A stretch of DNA of 64,000 nucleotides from Elysia chlorotica (taxonomy: Eukaryota > Mollusca > Gastropoda > Plakobranchidae): contig RQTK01000097.1 of NCBI GenBank assembly GCA_003991915.1, positions 372,609 through 436,608 on the forward strand, read 5' to 3'. Position numbers and translations under genes: made by a program. Of this stretch, positions 36,201 to 48,528 are shown one piece after another. Under the pieces are notes generated by a model. The model ran no database searches. It saw nothing but the letters and a program-made list of their open reading frames with translations, and was not told where the DNA came from. The first letter of the stretch is position 1. The number at the start of each line of letters is the position of its first letter.

Positions 36201-37090
36201 AATACTGAGTGATGTGTGTTTGTGTGTATAAGAGTGATAGAGCGAGACAAATGCAATGGTAGGGTGAATGTGTTTATGAAATGGAAAGACATGAAGATGT
36301 TTCAGTCAAACTGGCCAGGGTATAACTGTGACAGCCATGTTTAAGTAGTTACTAACAACATACAGAGTAGAATACAATGTACTGGGTGATAGCTGAAATA
36401 GTTATAGCAGAACCTTAGGAAGGAGATGATAGTAATTGGTAAGATACTGTGCTGACAGGCCAGTAGCTGCTAACACTAACAGTAGTACTGGTATTAACTA
36501 ACGCATTGGACATTGTGGCGTTCTTCACAAACATGATTCTTGTTGGCTTTCCTACTATTTGAAGGCTTGCTGACTGAAATTTAATTTGTGTTAAAATCAA
36601 TAGAATCTTAGGGAATCAAAACTTTAATCAAAGATTTTGTAGATTGAAGATTCTGGAGTTTCGGCAGTGTAAAAATGTCATGAAGCATCTACCTCTATAG
36701 GAAAGTACAATAGCGCTAGGTGTTTGTATAAATCTCTTCAACACCACTTGTGATTTTTCTTTCATAAGCAAAGGATATTTGTGTTAGAATGTTGAAGTGT
36801 ATGATATTAGTTCACACCCATCAGTAACACCATGTCACCGTTACACCATGCCCAGTGCGATTTCCAAGAATCCATCATTAATCTTTTCTCTCTCCTTCTT
36901 TTGTTGTTGAAAGTACCAACATTCACATTTATTCTTAGAATAAAACGATGACATCATAATAAACAAAAAAATATTTCACAAAATATATGTTAGTCTTTGT
37001 GTTTTATTCTATTTTTGTATTCTGGATAACTTGTCATGTGAAACATTCTTTGAATGAAAAAAGCAAGGCTCTCTCTCTTAGTTAAACGTA
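30271..37090. other. Intergenic or extended 3' UTR, no gene seen
   Basis: Nearly 7 kb of AT-rich DNA. I looked for splice-flanked coding segments and RNA genes and found none that stand up. Scattered AATAAA hexamers (about 32247 and others) leave open a longer TFDP transcript. The 91-aa ORF at 35351-35626 has no recognisable feature. Confidence 0.5.
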
Positions 37091-37117
37091 TCCTAGGTCG
37101 TAAGAGTTCCCACACGG

Positions 37118-37276
37118 TGACGGGACCCCAGATCGAGACACCCAGGACTTGGTAGGTCAAATTATACATGTACTTACACTGACCCAACAAAGAGGGAAAA
37201 CGTGGCCATCAGCGGGGCTCGAAGCACAACCTCATGCGTCAAAAGCCGATGCTTCTACCTCAGCGCCACCGCCCCC
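37118..37276 (-). repeat. tRNA-derived SINE, minus strand, variant tail
   Basis: On the minus strand: ggggcggtggcgctgaggta (A-box region), gtgcttcgagccccgctg (B box), then gttgggtcagtgtaagtaca. The head and the gttgggtcagtg segment match the other copies; the 3' part (ctgggtgtctcgatctgggg) differs from the main family. Confidence 0.65.
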
Positions 37277-37542
37277 TACATGAATCATTTCTTTATTTTT
37301 TTTTTTATTCGCATATATCTGACTTGATCTGCTGATTTAGTAAGGATATTAATTCGCCCTGTTCAGTTGATTAGTTTTTGTTACCCATGGGAAATGATGT
37401 CGTCTTGCTTGGTACTGCAGTGTCACGGTCACAATGCTAGTGTCAGTTTTTTTACGAAGTTCTTTCACAAGAAGGTGATTGACATGCCAGAGAGATGTAA
37501 ATAGATGTGACTCGGCAGGCTGAGACAAATCAAAGTCCTGGT

Positions 37543-37543
<1 letters not shown>

Positions 37544-37592
<49 letters not shown>

Positions 37593-37618
37593 CCTCCCCT
37601 CTCTCTTTCTCGTGTACC

Positions 37619-37665
<47 letters not shown>

Positions 37666-37692
37666 ATCTCTCTCTCCCTCCCCTCTCTCTCT
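37544..37692. repeat. CT-rich microsatellite block
   Basis: Compound CT/CCCT repeats in two similar halves. Confidence 0.95.
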
Positions 37693-37734
37693 TATTTAAT
37701 TTAGAGACTCCAAAGTTCACCGTGGGGATCGTAT

Positions 37735-37872
37735 ACCATGACTCCACTGATGCTTTTGTCCAAGCTGTATCCTAGTCGTCTCGTACACGGCGAAGACACC
37801 TCAAAGGAGGATACCTGGGATATTCTGGCATCCAAATGATGATGATGATGATGATGATGATACTACTACATG

Positions 37873-37955
<83 letters not shown>

Positions 37956-38154
37956 TGTACTGATGCTTTAGTCCAAGCTCTAGGCCTATCCTAGTCGTCT
38001 CGTACACGGCGAAGACACCTCAAAGGAGGATACTTGGGATATTCTGGCATTCACTCAACCAGTACGGAAACAACGCGGTGGTGCTGTCGGGGCTCGAACT
38101 CGAAAACTGTCCAATTAGAACTCGCGGGCTCTACCCATGGACCGCAGCGCCCCT
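37735..38154 (-). repeat. SINE with internal duplication flanking a trinucleotide array
   Basis: On the minus strand the head reads ggggcgctgcggtccatggg, then ttcgagttcgagccccgaca, a tRNA-like A/B box pair. A segment containing cctagtcgtctcgtacacgg and gaagacacctcaaaggagga occurs twice in direct orientation (about 37741-37838 and 37960-38052), separated by GAT and ACT trinucleotide arrays (37837-37953). Confidence 0.65.
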
Positions 38155-38595
38155 CTTTAACTGAGGTATCGATACCTAAGTGCGATGAAGTTCCTGCCAC
38201 GATAGAGTTTAGTGTCCCCAGATGCACAAATTAATATCAATCTACGGTTATCAACTTGCACGTTGAGGTTACAATAGATGAACAGTAACCAACGATTGAG
38301 AACTGTGCTTTACATGTAATTTGTAATAATTATTAGTACCGTATCTCAGCAGTTGTAACACTCGAGAAAGTGAAATTATACAGTAACTGATGTAGGCTAT
38401 TTCATCTAAAAAAAAAAAAAAAGAAAAGCCATTTCGAGTTGTTTAATATTTCCGCTTATACACCGGTTGAGTGTATCCGTTGGGTCGGTGCCATTTCATG
38501 TGACCGGTCAAATCCTGTGCGTCGCCATACAAGAGACGTTACACTTGGAGTTGGAGGTACTTTGCTTTCTTCGACTAAACATTACAAACATGCAC

Positions 38596-38863
38596 AATTG
38601 AGTTGAGTCCAACGTCAACACCATATAGGCCTAGGTTATATTGTGGACTGGTCCCAGGACTAACGTCTGACGATTTTAGGTGCTGTCACAAAGAGACAGT
38701 GCGGGATACCTTGACTCCTGTCTCAGTTGGCCACACTGCACTGACACAACGCGACCAATAGGGGACGAAATTGGTCACATATATTTTTGAGTTAATCCAT
38801 CGTGGGCTTCGAACTGGGGACCTCTTGATTGGGAGTCCAACGTTCTACGGCTTGCGCCCGTTA
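38596..38863 (-). repeat. tRNA-derived SINE, copy 3
   Basis: Read on the minus strand: gggcgcaagccgtagaacgt, cccagttcgaagcccacg (B box), cccctattggtcgcg, actgagacaggagtcaag, cacctaaaatcgtcagacg, tagtcctgggaccagtccac, atataacctaggcctatat and ttggactcaactcaatt. The order equals the + strand copies at 6462 and 48984. Confidence 0.75.
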
Positions 38864-38864
38864 G

Positions 38865-38884
38865 CCCCCCCCCCCCCCCCCCCC
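38865..38884. repeat. Poly-C tract
   Basis: 20 consecutive C residues directly abutting the head end of the minus-strand SINE. Confidence 0.95.
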
Positions 38885-39426
38885 GAAAAAAAAATACGTA
38901 CATGTATAATCCTACCGGTTGAGTACGAGGTGGTCCAACGACAGTACCGGGTACACGCCGCTTATTATGATTGTGGAGGTTTGGGGGTCGCTCTCTGATT
39001 AGGGCGTCTGGTCATAGCCACCAATAGAGACATTTACGATAGTCTGGTTCCCTTTGAAGTGTCAATAGAGACGCGGAGATGCGTGGGTTATTTGACGGAC
39101 TAAGTCCTACGTATGCCGCTCTAGAGTCTCGACCAATAGGATGTAGGAACTTTCTTGAGAAACTAGGAGACGTTAATTTTACCAAGGAGCACGCTATCGA
39201 TATCTCCATTATTTTAGCAGTAGTAATCTTCATCTACATAATTGTAAACCGTAGTCGTCAAAGTCCTTGGCCTACAACAATGGTTTGAAGGAGCGGACAC
39301 CTAAGGATTAAACAAAGTATACAATAATTATTATTCTAGAGCCATTGGATACAATAGGCACGGTCATGATAAGGTCATAATACGCTTAGACACGGTCTAA
39401 TTATAGACGGCAAGCCTAAGGAATGA

Positions 39427-39434
39427 TCACATGA
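39427..39434. promoter_or_regulatory. TCACATGA octamer (M-box/CLEAR-like E-box) upstream of PIP4P
   Basis: tcacatga lies 27 bases before the PIP4P start codon. MITF/TFE3/TFEB proteins bind E-boxes with this flanking sequence (M-box; reverse complement TCATGTGA), and mammalian TMEM55B is a reported TFEB/TFE3 target. The transcription start is unknown, so it could lie in the 5' UTR. Its role is inferred. Confidence 0.35.
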
Positions 39435-39460
39435 CTCTTTATTTGTGTGACATTGTCAAG

Positions 39461-42400
39461 ATGGCGAACACGGAGAATGAAAGAACTCCCCTGCTTACTG
39501 GAGATAATAATTCTTCAACTCTTCTTCCTCCTCCATATTCTACGACTGGAACAAGTAAGCCTCTGGTTTTGGACATGTTTGCTAGGCCTACTCACATATA
39601 GAGCTAGAATCTATCTCCTTTTGTAGCCAGGGCTAGATTAGATCCCCTTCCTTTATGAGTCAGTTATATCATTAATTTTCATGTTGAAACTGATGAAGAC
39701 GCGGAAAAACAACAACGCAATAACTGCATAAACGTCAAGACGTCTGTGCTCACTAGCAGACAAGTATCTAAGCGTTTTCTAAAGATCTAGATCTAGATCT
39801 AGTACAGTACCTGTAGTCTTTCCACCTCAAAGCCAGTGAGATCACTTCAATTCCCTTAAGATGTCTTTTTGCAATGATTCCCTTTACAAAAGTTTTTATT
39901 TTAAATATCATCAGATAGGAAAATGGACAAACTTTCAGAAAATATATAGATTCTACTTTTATGTGGTTTTTATAATAAAAAAAATAAAGGAGAAAAAATT
40001 ATTAAAATTTAAAAAAATTAAAATTTTCTGTTTTACTTGTTACCTTTGTGTGTTTGGTATGTTAGTAACTCGGAGAGAAGTAAAAATACAGTTCATAAGG
40101 ATAAAAAATTTTGTAGAATAGATATAAGGTAATTTTTTGTGTTTGGGTTAAAATTTGGATCAAGTTTGTTGGCGACTTCCACCAAAATATCTGTCCAGTC
40201 TTCGTTAGGTCTAGATCTAATTTGGACTGTCCTGATTGGCGTTTCTTGCTCTTCATCGCCACTCATCTCCCCAACTTCAATGTCTGATTCATTATCAACA
40301 TCTAAATTTTGTTCTATATAAAACGATTAGAGGAATTCAATGCCATTGTTAAGATAAATCTGAGAGAGAGAGAGAGAGGTCAAGTCATGCCTATTCGTCA
40401 GTTATCGGATGCTTACCGACTTCGTATTATAACCTATCAACCTATCATAACCTATGATTTTCAATTGGTGACATGCCTACTTATAGGTGGAGAGGAAAAG
40501 GTCCATCAAGTTCCCTGACTGTAGACTAACAGGCACTGTGAGTCGGCATGATAACAAGATGGCAGGAGGCAAATTTCTATGATTTTCTTACACGGCTCGT
40601 GCCTAGCCTACTGTATGCAAGGATTCACAAATTGTCTGCCCCCCCCCCCCTTCCTCCCACCCATTTAACTGCATGTATTCAGATGTGTGCACCGCTTCTG
40701 TAAGTATTAGATGACTATAGAAGCAACTACGGTTTACCATGCTCGGCAACTTAAAGTTTTAGCTGGTTTGGAGACTAGTGGGTTTTCTAAGCGGAGAGTT
40801 CTTAGACGGAGACCTCTGTACTTCCCACCATTTCAACAACCGAGGAGGTGAAGCACTATTTTTGGAAATATAATATTGAAATTCCAGTTGAGATTAGTAC
40901 AATCTCAGGGAGCCTAGATACTGCTGTACAGTGAGATTGAGTACAAACTTTAAATGTTGAAATAAAAAGGGGAATCAAACCAACAACATTTCTATATAGT
41001 CATTTATAAATGAGAGATGGACCGATGGTGAGAATGGCATGGACTGTTATAAAGAAAATTGAACTAGTGAGTACATGAAGAGGCAGTCATCAGAAGGTCA
41101 CATTACAAAATACAAAAGTAAGAATTTATGTCAAAGTCAGAAATTAAGGAATGGCATTTCCAATAAATTATGTATTAAATTAATTCTATGGATCTAGTAG
41201 TATTACCCTTTTCCAATCTGTAGACCATGTTCAACTTCTTCAGATTGTTTACCTCAGAGTATATATATTTCAATTTCACACTGTGGGTTAGAAAAACCCC
41301 AATGAAGATCAAGAAATAATCTGCATAAAATTTACACAATTTCTTTAAAAAAAAATATAGTGAGCCTATGATTGTCAAGTGAAATCTTTGGTCTGGAGGT
41401 TGTCAACAAAGGAGCACCTTTTTTCTCTGTTGTGACCCAGGCTCCTGTATACTCTCATAACAGACCATTCCCTGAACGCTCACTAAAAATTTCTCATTTA
41501 TATGTAATGACTCTGCGAATAATATGGATTCTGCCATCCATTGCTTTTTTCTGTGTGTAGAATGTCAATATAAGAGGAAAGAGGGAGAGAGATCATCGCT
41601 ATAGAAAAATTTATTTTTTGACAATATAGAGAAGAAAAATCAAGACTTTATCAAGCATGTCGATTAAAGGAAAATAGCAATAAGTGGTGCACCGAATCGT
41701 TGTCTTTTTTTTTCTCCACTAAATTGGTGTTATTTTTGTTCATATGTCTGTAGATGGAAGTAGTAGCGGAGATGTTGCAACTCTACCAATCGGAACTGAT
41801 GAGCTCCCTCCACCGTACACACCAACAGCCCAGGGTGGGATACCAATGATCAACTGCAAAGTCTGTCAGGCCATCATAAGCTTAGAGGGCAAACAGCACC
41901 TTTTTGTAGTTAAATGTTCTGTCTGTGGAGAAGCTACGGTAAGTGGAGAAAAAGTCTTTAAGAATATGCATATCGCCATGATCAAACACTGATGAAAAAT
42001 CGACCTGTTTTGACTTGGTCCATTCCTATTTACGATTCAACTGTGCATTTGCGGTGTCACATTTTAAACTGCAACAAATAAATTGTTTTAACATCATAAA
42101 ATGAAAACCAAACTTAGTTTAAACTTTTTCGAAGTGCTCTGCACAAGCAGCACAGGTTTTATGCTACCAAAGTATAGAAATCTTCGGAAGGATTTGGAAA
42201 AGTCATTGTGCCTATTTTTTTCTCTTTAAAGACAAAAAAAAAGAAATTTACACACTTGGCATGACTAGAAACCACTATTTGTTTCATTGTAACAAAGAAA
42301 TGGCTTCATGAAGAATAAAGCTCAGCTCATCAGTTTTGGACCTAAAGTGATACTGTATCGTACTTCAAAAGGTTTATATATTTTCCAATACATTTTTCCC

Positions 42401-45400
42401 CCTAATTTGGTTTAAGTAACAGACTTCACTTTGAAGCAGAATGCAGTGTATACAAAATACATGTCCACAGTCTTTCAGTTTCAGTTTTGGAAGCAAAATG
42501 TAAGGCTTTATAAAGACTAAAATTAATTTCTCAATTTGGTTTTCAGCCAATCAGAGCAGCACCTCCTGGAAAGAAATACATTCGCTGTCCGTGCAATCTT
42601 CTCTTGGTGTGCCGCTCAGGAGCAACCAAAATTCTCTGCCCTAAAGAAACCTGGTAGGTTCATTTTTTTATGGCTATTTTTTTAAATTATTTTTCAAAAT
42701 AAAAATAGGAACACAAATATTTGAAAAAATAGGTCTATACAGGGAATATATGAAAAAAAAGTACAGAGAATTTGAATTTTACCACCACAAAAGTACCAGT
42801 GATCAAGTGGAGGTTGAATTTTAGGTCTACTACAACTACCCAACTTAATAAACCATTTTCTAAGTTTTTGTTCAGCAATGCATTGTTGGTAATATATTGA
42901 GAATTTTTTAAATTCTTGTTTTTAAATTACATTCTGTTTTCAATACTCTGAAGCTGCTGTTGTTGTTTTTATTATGTGTTTTTTATTTTGCATTTTAAAA
43001 TCTTAGATTATAAATCATTCAGATAAATTATGACATCCAAGTAGCATAAGAGAGACATGGACAGACATAGACGTAAACACAAAGGCACTAACAGACACAT
43101 ACACACAGATGGATTGGTTAACTTATATTAATAGTTGTCATTAATGAGCATGAGCCAGGTTTTGTCAACCTTTGTGTATATATTGTGTGTTAGAAGAAAT
43201 ACACATGCATAATTGTTTTGGTTAATAACTATGCTCACATTCACATTTTGAATGTTGTGCACAGAGCATGATTCTACTTTTAAGTACATCATATGTAGGT
43301 CTTGATTGGAGTTCAGATTAAGAAAAAGAAGAGCTCAATGACTAATTCAGTTCTCTTTGGACTATGTTTTAAATTTCATATGATGATAGCTACTGTGGAT
43401 ATGCATGTTTTTTTTTGTGTGTGAATATCTTTCAAATTTTGGTAAAGAAAGTGTAGGCAGTACTTTTTTATATGAACTGAAAACATTATAATCTTTCACA
43501 ACACACTCTTTTGGTGTCTAAACTGAATGTAATAGCACGAAATTTAAGAAGATTCATAAATGAAGTTAACTAAAAAGTAAAGAAGGAAAAAAAAATTGAT
43601 TGCTTTGTATTAGTTACAGTGTGTAAGGCTGAACAAAGAACAGAGGCAATGTTGCCCTGAATTTATTCATTGTTTCTGTTATCTCACTTGACCCAGGCAT
43701 GTTCTTTATCTTTGTATCTCTCCTTATCACCAACTTTGCACCAGTTACAATTCTGATGAGTCATATTTGCCTACAGGTTATCACACATATATACATTTAC
43801 TATTAAACAAATGGACAACAACAATTTATTTTATATTTCCATGTCATCTCCAAATTCATTTCAAGCTAAATGATCATTTGAAAGAAAAATTTACACACTA
43901 GCTGAAACCTGTAAACATTCAAAGGAGAAGAGCAGAGACACACAAACACATAAAAATAACCAACCTTAAAACCATTCTTTATTGCATGAATAAAGCTGTA
44001 GCCATTCAAAACTGAAAACATTTGGCTTTGTCCAGCAATATAAAATTAAATTATTTTTTATTTTTTATTGGGACAATTAAATGTATGTTACATATAGTTT
44101 CTTTTTCTTCCTAAGTTCAAATATCCATTTTGGACTTGTAAAATTTGATGTCCAAAAGAGGACATTGGCTGTGGTGTTATGTATTGGCATAAGTTTTGCA
44201 ATTATACCGCATTTTTAAAAAATTATACTACTATTGTACTACATTGTTACATTATTTAAATTTCTTTTATTTGTCTAATTGAGTCCATAATTGAAGAAAA
44301 GGATGGATTATGGATACGCCTTCAAATTTGATAGATTTTTAAGGATTAATTTTCTTTTTTAAAGTTGAAAAACGCATCAACATTACTTTTATTTAAAAGG
44401 TTGACGGCACTTGTGTCCCCGGTATTTAAAACTAGTGCTGTGTTTGTTTTATAAATTCATCTTATTTTCCTCCAATCTTTTGTGCAGCAAACGTGTGATA
44501 ACATTACCTGGTCCAACAGACAATGTAGCGTCTCTGACACGATACAAATGTGGTTACTGCACACAAATCTTTGTGGTAAAGTTGCCTTTTTAGTACTTTT
44601 GTTATCAGCTAATTAGTTGCGTTAAAAGCTGTGTCTCGATTTTCACAAGTACAATATTTGGTTCTGATTATAAAAGTCACCTTTATCAAACAATAGCATT
44701 ATGGCAAATTAATATCTCTGTACTTTTACTTAACTCTTTATACTCAATTATGATGTCTGTGTAAAAGCACATAGTAATGTAAATGCCAGTGAATGTGATG
44801 TGTGCACACACATACATCTATCATCTAATTTCTTTTATTTTTGTCCCAGTTCAGTCTTTAGATAATTTAATTATGTTGAGTCAATAGAACATTAGAAGGT
44901 AGTTTTATTTAATCTTTTTTATAGTGTTTTTCTATATTGCTATCTTACAAAAACAAAAACAGAAAAAAATCAGTATACATGTATATATTTTTGAAGTATT
45001 AGTCATAGCTGAATTTCCCATTGGTAAACATTTAAGGTCTCTTGACTTGTTTTATTAACAGATACATTCTGTGGTCAAGTTTGCCAGATGCCCACACTGC
45101 AGAAAATGGTAATTTGGTAATTATTTCTACTTTAATAGAAATATTATTGTATCTCAACACATTTACTTTTATTAAGTGTATTTGATATTGTTTTCTCTGT
45201 CTCTGTCTGTTAGTCTGTTTGTCTCTGTCTCTCTTTGTGGCGTCAACTCCATAAAGCGCGTCCCTGTTTCAGGTTGATTTGTTGAATACTCCATAGAGCA
45301 TGTCTTTGTTTCAAGTTAATTTGTTGAATATTATTTACGTAGACTTGGACACACTATCTTGTCAACATTAAACAAAATAATGAATACTAGAAATCTTTTG

Positions 45401-47669
45401 TATAAAGGCAATAATATAACTCTATTAATATAACACCCTGTCTGGGTGTAGCTCCAGAATTCATCGTACCGAAAGGCATTTAGACAAACTTATAATATAT
45501 GTCCATTGTAACAAATGCAGTCTTTGCAATGTACTGTGGGTGTACAGGGATCTGCCAAAAACCTGTGCTTTGGTCGACTATGCTGAAGAGCTTGTCTCTT
45601 GCTAAACCTTGAAACTTGTCCGCTGGTGTTTTGCTGGATGTGTTTCAAAAAGGGTAACCTTGCTAGGCCGCCGGTAATTGATAAATATTCAATTTGATCT
45701 GTCCTTCTTCTTGACGATGACACAGGTGCTGCATATTTGGAAGTATCTTTCCTTATAATCCACATGTCTTCCATGGTCAGTAGCTCCTGCCCATGTGGTA
45801 ACGGGGCCATCATTCAGGGGTGTAAAGCATACTGCTAACTTGAATGTGCATCCTCCTCTTCGATGTCTTTAGTCCAAAGCTGCCTAAATACTAGTCTAAA
45901 AATTTGAAGGCCTTTAAAGAAATGTTCATCCATTTAAAAATATTTTTCTTTTACAGGTCATGTGTGGGACAAAATTATGCTCGCACTCGTGGTCATATTT
46001 ACCTTATTGTTGGACTTCTTATTCTGGCTGCTGCTGTAGGAATTACAGTAAGAATAGTTTCACTTTCTTTTGATAAGTTGCTTCCAATAACTTTGATTTG
46101 TTACTACAAATTTCTCAGAAGGGTCAATCTAATTTCTGAGATGTTTTGATTATTAATTTTTGCATCAAGTGTTTTGTGTAATTTGAATTCATAAATTTAT
46201 CTCCTATTTATGGTACCCTTTTTGTTCTTCAAATTTACCATGTAAAGAAAAGGCTTATAAATTTTGGTTTGGATAGAGAGCTGTATAAGGCTACTTCTAT
46301 TTTCTGCAGATTGGGACGATAGAGGCTGCTTCCACGACTGGGGGGATATATGTGGCTTGGACAGGTGAGTGATATAGTACACAGTGATAGCACCAGCTTT
46401 TTTTTTTTACTTAGTTTTATACATTGTCTTTGGATGGTGAAATGATCAACAGCGTCCGTTTTTGGATGGTGAAATGATCAACAGCGTCCGGTACACCAAA
46501 TTGAGATCAAAGCTGTATTACTATTAGTCACATTTTTAAGAGGCAGATGTGAGAAATAAGGTTGATTTTTATGTTGGGTTGCAGTAGTTTTTCTAGATGT
46601 CTATAATTTTATTGCAGATGCCGAGATGGTACACCAACATCTGATCATCAAGATCATTAAGAATTCCATAAAGACTTATAATTTTTATATGGAGGATCTA
46701 TGCTGATTATGAAAATTTAGATTTATAGACATTGGTCAAAAAAGTCTAAATTTTCCTGTAGTAAATAGTTTAATGTATAGCCTTAATGACTTAAACATAT
46801 TCCCCCCTACCATAGGAGATTAAAATTATGCAGAGATTGGGAGAAAGTTGATAGCAAGATACAGATTTTCAGCATTGTAATTTGATTTATACATGTTATA
46901 TCAGACCCTGTTGTTTAACTGGTATTTTAGGAGTTGAAAAAAGGAAATATTTTAAATTATATCCCAAGGAAATAGAACATTTATTAAGGAAAACAAAAGC
47001 AGCAAACTAAATCTCTAGTTGCAGTTATTAATTATTCACTCAATGTGTTATTAATGATTTTAAAAGACTTGTTTGATATGTTAATGCTTAAAAATGGCTG
47101 ACAGCTTCATTTGAAGTGATGGCAGAGTATTGAAAATAGTATTAAAATGTTCTGCACAATAAATACATTTGTCATTTACATTTTTTTCAATCAATCACTT
47201 TTCCATATTAACTTTTTCCCCCACCTTTTGAGTTTAAAAGGATTTGTGTCTTTTTTTTATATATTATGTACTGTTTAAAATAGTTGGTAACAAATTGCTC
47301 TCTATGTGGAAAAAATCAACAAGTAGCAATAGCTGTACTTGTAAACAAAAAACTAGATAGGTCTCTTGTGAGATGCTGTTACAGTCTTTTTCAAATCAAA
47401 CTTTCTATTATTAGTATTTTATATTTTTACAGTTATTTGGGAAAATAAATTTCAACACCCTAAATCAGGGAACAAAAACTTGCGTTTAAAACTTAAAGAA
47501 TAAAAGTAGGTTTAGGAGAGCGAAAAAGTTGTGAAATACTATCTACATTACTTATTTGTTTTTTTAATTTTCAGGTGGGTTTGTTATTGGCGTATGTTTT
47601 ATCATCCGCGCCATCATCCTGTATTGCATCAAAGTCAGCTATCCATTTCAAGCAAGCCTTAATGCTTAA
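39461..47669 (+). CDS. PIP4P: PIP4P/TMEM55 family lysosomal membrane protein, 8 coding exons
   Basis: The mammalian family members (TMEM55A/B, PIP4P2/1) are late endosomal/lysosomal proteins described as phosphatidylinositol-4,5-bisphosphate 4-phosphatases; TMEM55B also recruits JIP4 to position lysosomes. Exons: 39461-39554, 41754-41938, 42547-42653, 44488-44575, 45062-45108, 45957-46047, 46310-46364, 47575-47669; all GT-AG, phases consistent, 253 residues (human paralogues about 257 and 277). Features: N-terminal dileucine-type signal ERTPLL; PPPY segments; zinc-ribbon-like Cys pairs (C66/C69 with C86/C89; C107/C109 with C124/C129; C150/C153 with C168/C171); family motif GKKYIRCPCN; two hydrophobic segments about 187-204 and 217-239; C-terminus IKVSYPFQASLNA. 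At the position of the reported human C(X)5R motif the sequence is CRSGATK (115-121), with Lys instead of Arg. Both this gene and TFDP start ATGGCGAAC. Family assignment is firm; enzymatic activity is not shown. Confidence 0.95.
45430..45840 (-). other. Compositionally distinct insert in PIP4P intron 5 with a 107-aa ORF
   Basis: Minus-strand ORF 45813-45490 (starts MMAPLPHGQELLTMEDMWII, ends YNGHIL) sits in less AT-rich DNA than the rest of this intron. No domain is recognised and no splice sites are obvious. It may be a transposon fragment or a chance ORF. Confidence 0.25.
46429..46490. repeat. Two-copy tandem repeat, period 32
   Basis: Two identical 30-base copies beginning tttggatggtgaaatgatca and ending agcgtccg, separated by tt, in PIP4P intron 7. 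Confidence 0.95.
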
Positions 47670-48528
47670 ATACTTAAAACAGGCTCTTGAGTTGTGTGAC
47701 CAATTTTTTTTCTTCTCCCAAAGACAAAGAAAAAGGTTGCTCAAAGAAATAATCGGTAGATGTGGAATCCTGATCTTCTATTTAAGTAACATTTCAGAAA
47801 TCATTGTTGTTGTTTTTTTTGCAAACTTATTTTGCATCAATGTTATCTTTCTCTTTAAAATATCATACAAAAAATGCGTTTAGTGTGTTGACATAAAAAA
47901 AAAATATATCATCTTACTGCTGCTGTTATTAAGAGTGCAATTTACTGTATTATTATCACCATTATTGTTCTTCTCCATTGTTTTTCTCTTTTAACTAAGA
48001 GTAAAAAGTTTAATACCCTGACAAATTGACATGTATTAAACACTGAAGTAGACTTTACTTTTTTTTTTAAATAGGTGTGCAAAATATAAGGATTTATCCA
48101 TTTAATTTTTATTTTATGGCTTTAGTGAAGCTGTAACAAATGAAAAGCTGTTCCATTGTACATACCATTGTTTATTATGTGTTTAATGCAACCTACCCAC
48201 CTTATATCATATCATGATACTTTTTTTTTTTTTATTATCACCATCATTATATTTACTATCAAACTCTAACCATTTTCATCATTATTGTCATAAATTGTAT
48301 AGTTATCATTAATATGAATACTTTAATTATAACTATTATAACTATTATTATTATTATTATTATTATCAGTCTTTTTTTTTTTATATAGTTCACTATTTTG
48401 AATGCAAGGGATGAGATCTTTAAGGTTCATTGGATATAAGGGTGGGCATGAACTTAAACTGTTGGATTTTTTACAACATATAACTGGAAGGGACCGTTTT
48501 TCTATTTTTTTCTTCTTTTTCTTCTTTT

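Noticed and set aside
37801-38007. Poly-Val minus-strand ORF
   Set aside because: Translation of the ACT trinucleotide array.
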